27,531 nucleotides of DNA, taken from IMG/VR virus record IMGVR_UViG_3300046530_000050, positions 1-27,531 of that record. One strand, written 5' to 3'. How positions within the stretch are numbered: position 1 is the stretch's first letter; the number at the start of each line of letters is the position of its first letter. This document shows, in pieces, positions 19,253-26,925 of this stretch. Position numbers and translations under genes: made by a program. Source of the DNA: a virus. Under the pieces are notes generated by a model. That model was not told the origin of the DNA and searched no databases. It was given only the letters and a program-made list of their open reading frames with translations.

Positions 19253-20315
19253 CGCCACGATCCGGCACGCGGTCTTCCTCGAAAAGCTGAAGGCGGGGGA
19301 GGTCGGCAAGTTCGCGCCTTTCTTCAAGGAGATTGACCGCTCGATTCGCGACCGACTCACCCAGTCGGACCTGACCGAGTACAATGTCAAACGGCTTGAA
19401 GCGCTGCTGAAGGAGGTCGACAGCCTACTGCTGGGTATCTTCGACCGCTACAGCGTGCAACTGAACCTCGACCTGATCGACATTGCGAACTATGAAGCCG
19501 AGTTCGAGGCTACGAGCTTGGCCAGGTCGGCGCCAGTTGGCGTGTCTCTCGACGTGGTAGCACCGACGGCTGCGGCGATCCGCACGGCGGTGCTGACCAA
19601 TCCACTCAGCGTGCGCGGTACCGGCAGCGGGAAGCTTCTGAAGTCGTTCATCAAGGGGTGGACCACTGCCGAACGAGAGCGCGTCACCGGCACGATTCGG
19701 CAGGGTTTCTTCGAAGGTCAAACGAACTTTCAGATCATCCGCAACATTCGCGGCACGAAAGCGGCGGGGTACAAAGACGGCGTCCTGGCAACGACCAGTC
19801 GCAACGCGAGCACGGTCGTGCATACCGCGATTCAGCATGTGTCATCACAGGCACGCATGGAGGTGGCCAAGGCCAATACGGACATCGTGTCCGAGGTCGA
19901 AATGGTTGCCACGCTGGACAGTAAGACCAGCCAGCAATGTCGCTCGATGGATAAGCGGCGCTTCCCTGTAACCTCTGGGCCAAGGCCGCCGTTCCACCCG
20001 AACTGCCGCACCACGTTCATTCTGCTGACTAAGCTCAGCGAGATGTTCGCCAGGGGGGCTACGCGGGCGTCGATCGGTGCGGAGGGCGCCGGCCAGGTCA
20101 GCGCAAGCCTCGACTATTACCACTGGCTTCAGCAGCAACCGGTTTCGTTCCAGGACGTGGCGATCGGGCCGGTACGGGCGAAGTTGTTCCGTGAGGGCGG
20201 TCTGAGCGTCGAGCGCTTCGCCGAGCTGCAGCTTGATCGCAACTTCGCGCCATTGACCTTGGTACAGATGAAGACCTTGGAGCCACTGGCTTTTGAGCAA
20301 GCAGGCATTTTCTAG
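19227..20315 (+). CDS. Phage head morphogenesis protein (Mu F / SPP1 gp7-like)
   Basis: A 362-aa minor head protein. The conserved C-terminal core is at about 195-270: STVVHTAIQHVSSQARMEVAK, then LDSKTSQQCRSMDKRRFPV and PPFHPNCRTTFILL, which is the hallmark Cys/His pattern of the Mu F/SPP1 gp7 family. Such proteins enter the procapsid with the portal and are needed for head assembly or DNA ejection. It overlaps the portal gene by 26 bases. A plus-strand gap of about 740 bases follows, filled by an antisense cargo gene. Confidence 0.88.
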   Translation: MAANQAILDATIRHAVFLEKLKAGEVGKFAPFFKEIDRSIRDRLTQSDLTEYNVKRLEALLKEVDSLLLGIFDRYSVQLNLDLIDIANYEAEFEATSLARSAPVGVSLDVVAPTAAAIRTAVLTNPLSVRGTGSGKLLKSFIKGWTTAERERVTGTIRQGFFEGQTNFQIIRNIRGTKAAGYKDGVLATTSRNASTVVHTAIQHVSSQARMEVAKANTDIVSEVEMVATLDSKTSQQCRSMDKRRFPVTSGPRPPFHPNCRTTFILLTKLSEMFARGATRASIGAEGAGQVSASLDYYHWLQQQPVSFQDVAIGPVRAKLFREGGLSVERFAELQLDRNFAPLTLVQMKTLEPLAFEQAGIF

Positions 20316-20329
20316 CCTGCCGGCGTGGC

Positions 20330-20905
20330 TCACTGAGGTCTAGAGCTGACCACTGTAAATGGATTGTCGAATGGGTCCTTTCCTTGGAGCTCGATCCGTT
20401 GGTGCTCTAGGGACACGATCTTGTACTCATCTGAACTACCAGGAACATATTGCTTATTCATGTCAGGGAGTGAATATCCGCTCAGCTTCTCCAGAAGTGG
20501 AATCGGCATCTCTAGCTCGCCGCTTTTAAAGCTCGATGGCTCAGTGCGTAAGCCTGTCAATGTAAAGGTCAGGAACTCGTCGTCAGCCGTCCAGGTGCCT
20601 GAGCCTTTTGCGAGGACCACAGCAGAAAACGGCTTGTCGGCAGCGCCGCCTGAGAATTTGAGGGTTCCGTTCACGTTGTATCTCCCGTTACGGAAGTATT
20701 CAGTGATGCCGTTGAAGGCGACAGTCCCGCCCGGAACTGGATGTTGGTAGCTGCTTTCCCAGCGTCCGAGAAAGGCTGGGTTGTACTTAGGACCTGATTC
20801 ATGAAGCACGGCGTATATCGACGCGAGACCTGAGAGCAGAGTAATGACTAGTCCAGCTTGGACGTATCCCTTTCGCGCGAAAGCTTTGATCGTTTCGAAG
20901 TTCAT
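20330..20905 (-). CDS. Membrane-anchored cargo protein, antisense within the head operon
   Basis: A 191-aa protein with an N-terminal anchor: MNFETIKAFARKGYVQ, then a hydrophobic stretch AGLVITLLSGLASIYAVL (about 17-34). The exported part has beta-rich segments such as FLGRWESSYQHPVPGGTVAFNGITEYFRNGRYNV, which looks like a small lipocalin-like or bacterial-domain barrel. It lies opposite to the capsid operon, with a lower GC content. It is a classic moron position; a role in altering the host envelope is plausible but unproven. The ribosome site is weak. Confidence 0.75.
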   Translation of the reverse strand: MNFETIKAFARKGYVQAGLVITLLSGLASIYAVLHESGPKYNPAFLGRWESSYQHPVPGGTVAFNGITEYFRNGRYNVNGTLKFSGGAADKPFSAVVLAKGSGTWTADDEFLTFTLTGLRTEPSSFKSGELEMPIPLLEKLSGYSLPDMNKQYVPGSSDEYKIVSLEHQRIELQGKDPFDNPFTVVSSRPQ

Positions 20906-20993
20906 TTCATAACCCGTTCGTTTAATAACGTCGGCATTTTGCCACTATTCGCTCCTATTCAACCAACGCCGGCTGACGCAGCCACGGTTTACT

Positions 20994-21018
20994 AGCCCTG
21001 CCTCTGTGGGGCTTTTTT
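20994..21018 (+). terminator. Rightward terminator upstream of the scaffold gene
   Basis: AGCCC (20994-20998) pairs with GGGCT (21009-21013) and runs into TTTTTT. It ends the first block of head genes or insulates the antisense cargo gene. Confidence 0.6.
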
Positions 21019-21060
21019 CTGCCCGCCAGGCGGGCCAATCAATCCCCAGGGGATACCATC

Positions 21061-21825
21061 ATGCCTTTCGACTTTGACCCGGCCGCTCATGGCCTTAACC
21101 TCGACGAAACACAGGTTTCTGCGCTGAAAACCGCTCTGGGCGGCGAGGTGCAAAAGTATCTGGATAGCGAGGTGACCGGCCTCAAGTCCAAAAATCAGGA
21201 GCTCATCGGCTCCAACAAGACCGTCAAAAGCGAGCTGGACAAGCTGAAAGGTCAGTTTGAAGGCTTGGACATCGACGCGGTGCGCGGCCTGCTTACCAAG
21301 GCAGGGCAAGACGAAGAAACCAAGCTGCTGACAGAGGGCAAGGTGGACGAAGTCTTCAACCGGCGCACTGAGCGTCTGCGTGGCGACTACGACAAGCAGC
21401 TGAAGACCGTAACTGGTCGCGCCGAGAAGGCTGAGGCGTTTGCCGCCAAGTTCCAGGGCAAGGTCCTAGGCGACTCAGTGCGCGGTGCAGCACTGAAAGC
21501 CGGCGCGCTGCCGGAAGCAACCGACGACATCATCCTGCGCGCCAAGGGCGTGTTCTCACTGAATGACGAGGGGGAAGCGGTTGCCGTCGATGAGTCTGGC
21601 CAGACCATCCTTGGCAAAGACGGCAAGACCCCTCTGACTCCGCTCGAATGGGCGGAATCACTGCGCGAAAGCGCACCTCACCTGTGGCCAAGGGCTTCAG
21701 GGACACAAGCCCCGGGCGGGGGTGGCGGCCAGGCTGCATTCAAACGCTCCGAAATGACCTCCGAGCAAAAGCGCGATTTCCAGCGCAAGCACGGCCAAAC
21801 CGCATACCTCGCATTGCCAAAGTAA
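21061..21825 (+). CDS. Capsid scaffolding-type protein
   Basis: A 254-aa protein just before the major capsid gene. Residues ~25-140 are a long charged coiled coil (KSKNQELIGSNKTVKSELDKLKGQ; RTERLRGDYDKQLKTVTGRAEKAEAFAAKFQG). Residues 140-205 form a conserved C-terminal helical region, with VRGAALKAGALPEATDDIILRAK and LTPLEWAESLRESAPHLWP. A Gly-rich linker then leads to a basic tail (KRSEMTSEQKRDFQRKHG). That is the architecture of siphovirus scaffold proteins, which guide capsid assembly and bind coat through a basic C-terminus. AGGGGA supports the ATG. Confidence 0.8.
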   Translation: MPFDFDPAAHGLNLDETQVSALKTALGGEVQKYLDSEVTGLKSKNQELIGSNKTVKSELDKLKGQFEGLDIDAVRGLLTKAGQDEETKLLTEGKVDEVFNRRTERLRGDYDKQLKTVTGRAEKAEAFAAKFQGKVLGDSVRGAALKAGALPEATDDIILRAKGVFSLNDEGEAVAVDESGQTILGKDGKTPLTPLEWAESLRESAPHLWPRASGTQAPGGGGGQAAFKRSEMTSEQKRDFQRKHGQTAYLALPK

Positions 21826-21837
21826 GGGGATTCACCC

Positions 21838-22788
21838 ATGGCTACAACCGTTAACAGCGACCTGATCATCTACAACGATGAAGCGCAAACCGCATACCTG
21901 GAGCACGTCCAGGACAACCTCGATGTGTTCAACGCTTCGTCCAACGGCGCGATCGTTCTCGACAACGAACTGATCGAAGGCGACTTCCGCAAGCGTTCGT
22001 TCTACAAGATCGGCGGCTCGCTGGAGCATCGCGACGTCAACTCTGTTGGCAAGGTGACCGCGAAGAAGATCGGTGCCGGCGAGGCTGTCGGCGTCAAAGC
22101 ACCGTGGAAGTACGGCCCGTACCAAACCACCGAAGAAGCGTTCAAGCGCCGCGGTCGTCCGGTTGATGAGTTCTCCCAGATCATTGGCGCCGACGTGGCC
22201 GACGCTACCCTGGAAGGCTTCATTCAATACGCCACTGCGGCGCTGCGTGCTGCGATCAGCTCCAACGCCGGCATGGAGGTCACCGCCAATATCGAAACCG
22301 ACGGCAAGAAAACCCTGACCCGCGGCATGCGCAAGTTCGGTGACAAGTTCGGCCGCATTGCGCTGTGGGTCATGCACTCCAGCGCTTACTTCGACATCGT
22401 CGACGAGGCCATTGCCAACAAGGTCTACGAAGAAGCCGGCGTCGTGATTTACGGCGGCCTCCCGGGCACCCTGGGCAAACCAGTACTGGTAACCGATACC
22501 GCTCCGGCAGACGTGATCTTCGGCCTGCTGCCGAATGCCGTGGTGATCACCGAATCGCAGGCCCCAGGCTTCCGCTCGTACAACGTGGACGACGAGGAAA
22601 ACCTCGGTATCGGCTACCGCGCCGAAGGCACTGTCAATATTGACGTGCTGGGTTACAGCTGGAAGGACGCCGTCGGCGGCGCGAACCCAACCTTGGCAGC
22701 CGTAGGTTCAGCGGCGAACTGGGTCAAGCACTCCGACAGCGACAAGGTCACTGCCGGCGTGATGATTACCCTGACGACCACGCCTTAA
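21838..22788 (+). CDS. Major capsid protein
   Basis: A 316-aa structural protein, MATTVNSDLIIYNDEAQTAYLE and so on. Position after the scaffold, high Ala/Gly/Val content, and features such as KIGAGEAVGVKAPWKYGP, GRIALWVMHSSAYFDIV and VVIYGGLPGTLGKPVLVTD are those of HK97-fold coat proteins in siphoviruses with DUF4055 portals. The C-terminal ~60 residues (GYRAEGTVNIDVLGYSW...) include the terminal beta segment. AGGGGA six to seven bases before ATG gives efficient translation, as expected for the most abundant virion protein. I see no sign of a cleaved N-terminal delta domain; scaffolding is supplied by a separate gene. Confidence 0.85.
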   Translation: MATTVNSDLIIYNDEAQTAYLEHVQDNLDVFNASSNGAIVLDNELIEGDFRKRSFYKIGGSLEHRDVNSVGKVTAKKIGAGEAVGVKAPWKYGPYQTTEEAFKRRGRPVDEFSQIIGADVADATLEGFIQYATAALRAAISSNAGMEVTANIETDGKKTLTRGMRKFGDKFGRIALWVMHSSAYFDIVDEAIANKVYEEAGVVIYGGLPGTLGKPVLVTDTAPADVIFGLLPNAVVITESQAPGFRSYNVDDEENLGIGYRAEGTVNIDVLGYSWKDAVGGANPTLAAVGSAANWVKHSDSDKVTAGVMITLTTTP

Positions 22789-22834
22789 GGCCCACCCATG
22801 ACAGCGGTCAGCAATGGCCGCTGCGGAGAGATCC

Positions 22835-23407
22835 ATGGAACTCATTTATTCCACTCAAAGCTCTGGCTTTGACCCAGATAAGCGCTATCGCAATCCGGAG
22901 CACTTCGACCGACCAGAAGCGGGCGTAACTGGTGTTGTTGTGGTTGGCGATTGGGCGAGTGTGGTTGAAGCCTACGAGAATGTCGGTGTCGAAGTGACGC
23001 TGAAGGAAGCTGAGCTGCGTCAAGTGCTAGTTGTGGATACCGCTGATAACAAGGCTGAACTGCAAGAGCTGATCGGCAAGCTGCGCATCGAAAGCGATAT
23101 GGTCCGAGCTGTAATCGATGGGCTCGATGCCGGTGAGATTGAAAAGCCGGAAGCCGGTGAGCTCGCAATACGCCTATTTCACGCGCTCGACAGCATCCGC
23201 CTTCAGATGCTCGATCTGGCCGGTGTGCGTGACGATCTTGCAGCGGAAAACGAGAAGCTGCTCAACGAGCTTGCAGAGCTGAAGGCTGGCGAAGGGAAGG
23301 AAGTCGAAGCCCTGAAAGCTGCACTCGATTTGGCAGGCGTTTCGTACCGCGCGAATGCGTCGAAAGAATCCTTGGAAAAGCTCGTCGCCGACCTGCCCAA
23401 GGCGTGA
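22835..23407 (+). CDS. Virion-region protein with C-terminal HeH/LEM-like domain
   Basis: A 190-aa protein between major capsid and connector. It begins MELIYSTQSSGFDPDKRYRNPEHFD, after GGAGAG. The first ~55 residues end in VVVVGDWASVVEAYENVGVEV. A coiled-coil region (about 60-160) follows, and the last 30 residues (ALKAALDLAGVSYRANASKESLEKLVADL) look like a HeH/LEM helix-extended-loop-helix domain that binds nucleic acid or partner proteins. It may be a head decoration or connector-associated protein. An in-frame ATG at 22814 is less well placed. Confidence 0.7.
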   Translation: MELIYSTQSSGFDPDKRYRNPEHFDRPEAGVTGVVVVGDWASVVEAYENVGVEVTLKEAELRQVLVVDTADNKAELQELIGKLRIESDMVRAVIDGLDAGEIEKPEAGELAIRLFHALDSIRLQMLDLAGVRDDLAAENEKLLNELAELKAGEGKEVEALKAALDLAGVSYRANASKESLEKLVADLPKA

Positions 23408-23469
23408 TACTGCTGGCTGCCGGTAACCCGGCGGCCAATCATTCAAAACTCAATCCAGCGAGTTGATCC

Positions 23470-23973
23470 ATGACACTCATCATCGAGGACGGCACCGGCA
23501 AGCCGGACGCCGAAAGCTACGCGAGCGCCGCAGATCTGGTTATGTACGCCGTAAAGTTCGGGGTGACCATTCCTGCGGACGAGCCCGCGCAAGAAGCACT
23601 GCTTCGTCGGTCCGCCTTGGCGATGGATGGCATGACTTGGAAGGGGCGCAAGACGGATAGCGATCAGGCATTGGCCTGGCCGCGCAGGGGCGTTGAACTG
23701 GACTACCAGATCAAGCCCGACAACTACCTCCCTGCGCGTATCCAATACGGTCAGATGGCCTTGGCTGCCGAGATCCATGCCGACGACATCGACCCGATCG
23801 ACAAACGCAAAGGCGCTGTGACGCTGGAACGGGTTGAAGGTGCGGTAACCCGCGAGTACGCGACGATTTCCAACACCAGCGGACGACTGTTGCCGGCAGC
23901 GCCGGATAGACCGAGCGCTACGCAGTTTGCGGATTACTTGCAGAAGCGCGGTCTGTTTGCGACCAGGGCGTGA
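23470..23973 (+). CDS. Head-tail connector protein (DnaT-like family)
   Basis: A 167-aa protein with MTLIIEDGTGKPDAESYASAADLVMYA, then LRRSALAMDGMTWKGRKTDSDQALAWPRRGVE and QMALAAEIH. This matches the phage family often annotated DnaT-like single-strand binding protein, which from its constant position after the major capsid gene is more likely a head-completion or adaptor protein. I therefore favour the connector role over DNA binding. The ribosome site is weak. The gene is followed by an inserted regulator cassette. Confidence 0.75.
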   Translation: MTLIIEDGTGKPDAESYASAADLVMYAVKFGVTIPADEPAQEALLRRSALAMDGMTWKGRKTDSDQALAWPRRGVELDYQIKPDNYLPARIQYGQMALAAEIHADDIDPIDKRKGAVTLERVEGAVTREYATISNTSGRLLPAAPDRPSATQFADYLQKRGLFATRA

Positions 23974-23993
23974 TCTAAAAAGATTCTCAAATG

Positions 23994-24012
23994 ATACAAA
24001 TAATACTTGTAT
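23994..24012. promoter_or_regulatory. Operator-like palindrome before the XRE cargo gene
   Basis: ATACAA, seven bases, TTGTAT. The right arm doubles as the -35 of a possible promoter (TTGTAT, 17 bp, CATTAT at 24030-24035). It is likely an autoregulatory binding site for the helix-turn-helix protein encoded just downstream. It does not resemble the CI/Cro operators. Confidence 0.55.
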
Positions 24013-24063
24013 GCTACTCATTGGTGATGCATTATGCTCGCACAAACCAACGAGGAATCATCC

Positions 24064-24390
24064 ATGCTACCTAATCCTAAGCACAAGACCTTTCCTGAAG
24101 CACTTCGTAATGCTCGCAAAGCAGCTGGCATGACCCAAGCAGAGCTATCCATCGCCGCCGACATCTCAAACGTGATGGCTGGTCGTTACGAGCGTGGGAT
24201 GCATAGTCCTGAGATGAGCACTTGGGCGAAACTGAATAAAGCCCTTTTCCCTCAGGTAAATGAAAGTGAGCTCGAGGCAATCATCCAAGACGACTTCACT
24301 GAGATTGCCCTCGGCGAAGCCTCTGTCGAGGAAATCATTGAAGAGCTGAAAAAGCGTGGGTTCGCTAAGGTGACACTCGCTAGCGCGTAA
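24064..24390 (+). CDS. XRE-family transcriptional regulator inside the tail cluster
   Basis: A 108-aa protein. Residues ~10-65 are an XRE helix-turn-helix (FPEALRNARKAAGMTQAELSIAADISNVMAGRYERGMHSPE). The C-terminal ~45 residues are acidic and helical (ESELEAIIQDDFTEIALGEASVEEIIEELKKRGF), probably for dimerisation. The start at 24064 follows GAGGAATC; a longer start at 24034 lacks a site. With its own palindrome, promoter and terminator (24405-24430), it is a complete moron inserted between two connector genes. Its targets are unknown; expression from the lysogen is likely. Confidence 0.8.
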   Translation: MLPNPKHKTFPEALRNARKAAGMTQAELSIAADISNVMAGRYERGMHSPEMSTWAKLNKALFPQVNESELEAIIQDDFTEIALGEASVEEIIEELKKRGFAKVTLASA

Positions 24391-24404
24391 GTTTTCCACC
24401 AATG

Positions 24405-24430
24405 AAGCCCGCCTTATGCGGGCTTTTTTT
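24405..24430 (+). terminator. Rightward terminator after the XRE cargo gene
   Basis: AAGCCCGC (24405-24412), loop CTTAT, GCGGGCTT (24418-24425) and seven T. It closes the inserted cassette 15 bases past the stop; late polymerase must read through it to reach the tail genes. Confidence 0.85.
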
Positions 24431-24441
24431 ATGAGGTGTTC

Positions 24442-24810
24442 ATGGCCTTTTACGACGAAATGGCCGTGATGGCTCTGGAGATGATCACAGAGTTCGGCCA
24501 GCCCGTGACCATCCGGGCGATTACTGTCGGCGAGTACGATCCGGACACCGGAACGGCACCGACCAGCACCGTCATTGAGCAGACCGCTCAAGGCATCCTG
24601 CTCGACTTCACCGGTCAAGAATTCCAGAACAACAGCCTCATCAAGCAGGGCGACAAGAAGCTCAAGATCGCCGCGCAGGGGCTTGAGTGGGTGCCGGACC
24701 TGTTGAACAAGGTCATTGTCCAAGGGCGCACCTGGTCAATCGTTCCACCGCTGAAAGAGATTAACCCCGCCGGCGCGCCGATTCTGTACGAGCTGCAGGT
24801 GCGGTCATGA
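24442..24810 (+). CDS. Head-tail joining / neck protein
   Basis: A 122-aa protein starting MAFYDEMAVMALEMITEFGQPVTIRAIT. It has TYPE-like beta segments typical of stopper proteins (VGEYDPDTGTAPTSTVIEQTAQGILLDF; KKLKIAAQGLEWVPDLLNKVIVQGRTWSIV; APILYELQVRS). The size, the beta-barrel look and the position between connector and gp10-like genes fit the head-tail stopper that seals the portal. GAGG lies just upstream of ATG, and the stop overlaps the next start. Confidence 0.72.
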   Translation: MAFYDEMAVMALEMITEFGQPVTIRAITVGEYDPDTGTAPTSTVIEQTAQGILLDFTGQEFQNNSLIKQGDKKLKIAAQGLEWVPDLLNKVIVQGRTWSIVPPLKEINPAGAPILYELQVRS

Positions 24811-25403
24811 GTCGCGCCGGTGCCGGCCAGTCCGGCAGCTTCGCCTTGAGCCTTGCCGAGTTTGCAGCCCAAGCGACGGAAGCCATCGACGCAAGTCTGC
24901 GCGAGATCATCATCGAGGTCGGCAGCAGCGTCATCCGCATGTCGCCGGTGGGGAATCCCGAGATATGGGCGCAGAACACCGTAGCTCGCCAGTACAACAA
25001 GGCCGTGGACGACCACAACAGCAGCCTGCGCAGCGATCCGGCCAACCTGACAAAGGCGGGGCGGCTGAAGCCTGGGCGCAAACTGAACGATGGCATGGAC
25101 ATCGTTGCCCCTCAGGGCTATGTCGGCGGGCGGTTCCGGGCGAATTGGCATCTTTCGATCGATGTAGTGGAGAACGTGACCTTTGACGAGGTTGATCCAG
25201 GCGGGCAAGCAACAATTGCTGCATTGGTTTCGGCTGTCAGCGACTTCACCGCCGGACAGACTGCTTATCTCATCAACAACCTGCCGTACGCCATCCCGCT
25301 CGAGTTCGGGCATTCAACCCAAGCCCCCAGCGGCATGGTCCGCATCACCGTGGCCCGCTTCCAGCAGATCGTGCAGGAGGCCATCAGGAACAACCAGGTA
25401 TGA
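24807..25403 (+). CDS. Tail completion protein (HK97 gp10-like)
   Basis: A 198-aa protein with an N-terminal helical segment (LSLAEFAAQATEAIDASLREIIIEVGSSVIRMSPV) and C-terminal YLINNLPYAIPLEFGHSTQAPSGMVRITVARFQQIV. The last segment is the conserved Y-A-x-x-x-E-x-G-x-S-x-x-x-P-x-G motif of the gp10 family, whose members attach the tail to the head. A longer middle part (about 60-130) is an insertion compared with typical gp10 proteins. ATG overlaps the previous stop (ATGA, 24807-24810). Confidence 0.8.
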   Translation: MSRAGAGQSGSFALSLAEFAAQATEAIDASLREIIIEVGSSVIRMSPVGNPEIWAQNTVARQYNKAVDDHNSSLRSDPANLTKAGRLKPGRKLNDGMDIVAPQGYVGGRFRANWHLSIDVVENVTFDEVDPGGQATIAALVSAVSDFTAGQTAYLINNLPYAIPLEFGHSTQAPSGMVRITVARFQQIVQEAIRNNQV

Positions 25404-25816
25404 GCCACAACATCATTGCCTCAATCTACGAGGCCAAGCTGATCAACTGGGCGAAAGCATTGCCGGTACCGCTGAAAGTCGTCGTCGAGAACGAGGCCTA
25501 CACGCCAGTTGACGGCGCCACTTACCTGAAAGCGTTCACGCTACCGGCGGACACCGCGAGCAACACGCTTGGCGGTGATCACAAGCTGTACTCCGGTGTG
25601 TTTCAGGTCAGCATCGTGACGCCATCGGGGAAGTACCGCGGCGCAGCCGGTGCACTGGCTGATCAGATCGCCGCCTTGTTCCCGCTGTATGAGCGAAACA
25701 CGAAAGGCGCGCTGACCGTAGTCACCATGACACCAGTCGACCCCGGCCCTGGAATTCCAGACGACACGACCTTCACTGTACCGGTCTCTTTTCAATACCG
25801 AGCCGACACAAACTAA
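25400..25816 (+). CDS. Tail terminator protein (DUF4128-like)
   Basis: A 138-aa protein, MSHNIIASIYEAKLINWAKAL and so on, with YLKAFTLPADTASNTLGGDHKLYSGVFQVSIVTPSG and a C-terminal strand TFTVPVSFQYR. The alpha/beta layout and the order gp10-like, terminator, tail tube match lambda gpU-type terminators that cap tube polymerisation. I associate the pattern with DUF4128. ATG overlaps the previous stop (ATGA). Confidence 0.78.
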   Translation: MSHNIIASIYEAKLINWAKALPVPLKVVVENEAYTPVDGATYLKAFTLPADTASNTLGGDHKLYSGVFQVSIVTPSGKYRGAAGALADQIAALFPLYERNTKGALTVVTMTPVDPGPGIPDDTTFTVPVSFQYRADTN

Positions 25817-25837
25817 TCCGCCCATTGGGCAACCCAG

Positions 25838-25859
25838 AACCCGCCACTGCGCGGGTTTT
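25838..25859 (+). terminator. Weak terminator before the tail tube gene
   Basis: AACCCGC (25838-25844), loop CACTGC, GCGGGTT (25851-25857) with only TTTT in total. It may moderate expression or, as an mRNA 5' hairpin, stabilise the abundant tail tube message. Confidence 0.5.
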
Positions 25860-25884
25860 GTCATTTCTGCAAAGAGGAAAACCC

Positions 25885-26532
25885 ATGAGCGTCAAAATTC
25901 CCAACGGCACCACGTTCGAGATCGCTGCCACCCTGAGCACGGCGAAAGCGTTCACTGCCATCTCCAACGCCAAGCCCGCAGTGCTGACCGCTGCCGCGCA
26001 CGGCCTGGCCAATGGCGACGTGATCGTCATTGATTCGGCGTGGGCGAAGCTGAACGGCCGTCCTGCGCGAGTGATTGATTCCGATGTGGGCGACTTCTCG
26101 GCCGAGGGCGTGGATACCACCAGCGTCAAAAACTATCCGGCAGGCTCCGGTGCGGGATCGGTTCGTGCTGCGTCCGGCTGGACCCAAATTTCTCAGATCA
26201 CCGAGCCGACTGCCAACGGCGGTGAGCAGCAATTTCTGACTTACGGCTTCCTCGAAGACGACGATGATCGCCAACTGCCGACCACCAAGTCGGCCAGCAG
26301 CATGACGCTGCCAGTAGCGGATGACCCTGCTCAGGCATACGTCGCAGTTGTGGAAGCCGCCGATGAAGACAAGGAGCCGCGATTGGTTCGCGCAAACCTT
26401 CCTGGCGGCGCGACCATCTACTACTACGCGTATGTGTCGATCACTGCGACCCCGACACTGAGCCGCAACAACATCATGACGCGGACCATCACTCTGTCGT
26501 TCGCCTCCCGCCCAACTCGCTACAACGCCTAA
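25885..26532 (+). CDS. Major tail tube protein
   Basis: A 215-aa protein starting MSVKIPNGTTFEIAATLSTAKAFTAISN; GAGGAAA before the ATG decides the start. It contains a segment common in siphovirus tail tubes (ASGWTQISQITEPTANGGEQQFLTYGFLEDDDDRQLPT) and a beta-rich C-terminus (TIYYYAYVSITATPTLSRNNIMTRTITLSFASRPTR). It polymerises into the non-contractile tube around the tape measure. Residues ~20-85 look like an inserted beta domain (AAAHGLANGDVIVIDSAWAKLNGRPARV). Position before the chaperone pair supports the call. Confidence 0.85.
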   Translation: MSVKIPNGTTFEIAATLSTAKAFTAISNAKPAVLTAAAHGLANGDVIVIDSAWAKLNGRPARVIDSDVGDFSAEGVDTTSVKNYPAGSGAGSVRAASGWTQISQITEPTANGGEQQFLTYGFLEDDDDRQLPTTKSASSMTLPVADDPAQAYVAVVEAADEDKEPRLVRANLPGGATIYYYAYVSITATPTLSRNNIMTRTITLSFASRPTRYNA

Positions 26533-26541
26533 GGGGTTCCC

Positions 26542-26925
26542 ATGGCAAAGTTTTCCATCGCGCCGAAGCCGACGTTCACCGTCGATGTGGCCATCCCTCA
26601 GGTGGGCGGCAAACCCGCAATGGTTCCGTTCACCTTCAAGTATCGCGACCGCACAGCCCTGGCCGAATTGTTCGACGCCTGGAAGGAGAAAGCCGAAGCC
26701 TTGGGTGAGCGCTTCAAAGATACCCAGCCAACTCTCACCGAAGTCACCGCAGCGGAAGTGGAGCAGGGTGTCGAGCAGATCAAGGACCTGGTCGTGGCAT
26801 GGGGCTTCAATGACAAGCTCAACGACGAGTCGATCACCGCTTTGGTGAAGAGCTGCATCGGCGTCTCGGATGCTGTCGTGAAGGCCTACAGCGAAGCCTT
26901 CAGCAAGGCTCGTTTGGGAAACTAA
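26542..26925 (+). CDS. Tail assembly chaperone, upstream (G-like) product
   Basis: A 127-aa protein, MAKFSIAPKPTFTVDVAIPQV and so on, with a strand-rich first 50 residues and a helical remainder (YRDRTALAELFDAWKEKAEALGERFKD; EVEQGVEQIKDLVVAWGFNDKL). It matches phage tail assembly chaperones. It binds the tape measure and recruits tube subunits; it is not in the finished virion. Its last codons TTG GGA AAC TAA include a slippery heptamer one codon before the stop, so a fraction of ribosomes should continue into the next frame. AAGGGG before ATG. Confidence 0.85.
   Translation: MAKFSIAPKPTFTVDVAIPQVGGKPAMVPFTFKYRDRTALAELFDAWKEKAEALGERFKDTQPTLTEVTAAEVEQGVEQIKDLVVAWGFNDKLNDESITALVKSCIGVSDAVVKAYSEAFSKARLGN
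26916..26922 (+). promoter_or_regulatory. Programmed -1 frameshift site
   Basis: The heptamer G GGA AAC is in the exact phase of the X-XXY-YYZ rule (zero frame TTG GGA AAC TAA). Slipping to GGG AAA places the ribosome in the frame that stays open from 26922 to 27245. The lambda G/GT site is the closely similar GGGAAAG. Confidence 0.9.

Noticed and set aside
23470-23973. Reading the DnaT-like protein as a replication factor
   Set aside because: It is embedded in the head-tail connector block, far from replication genes; a structural role is more likely.
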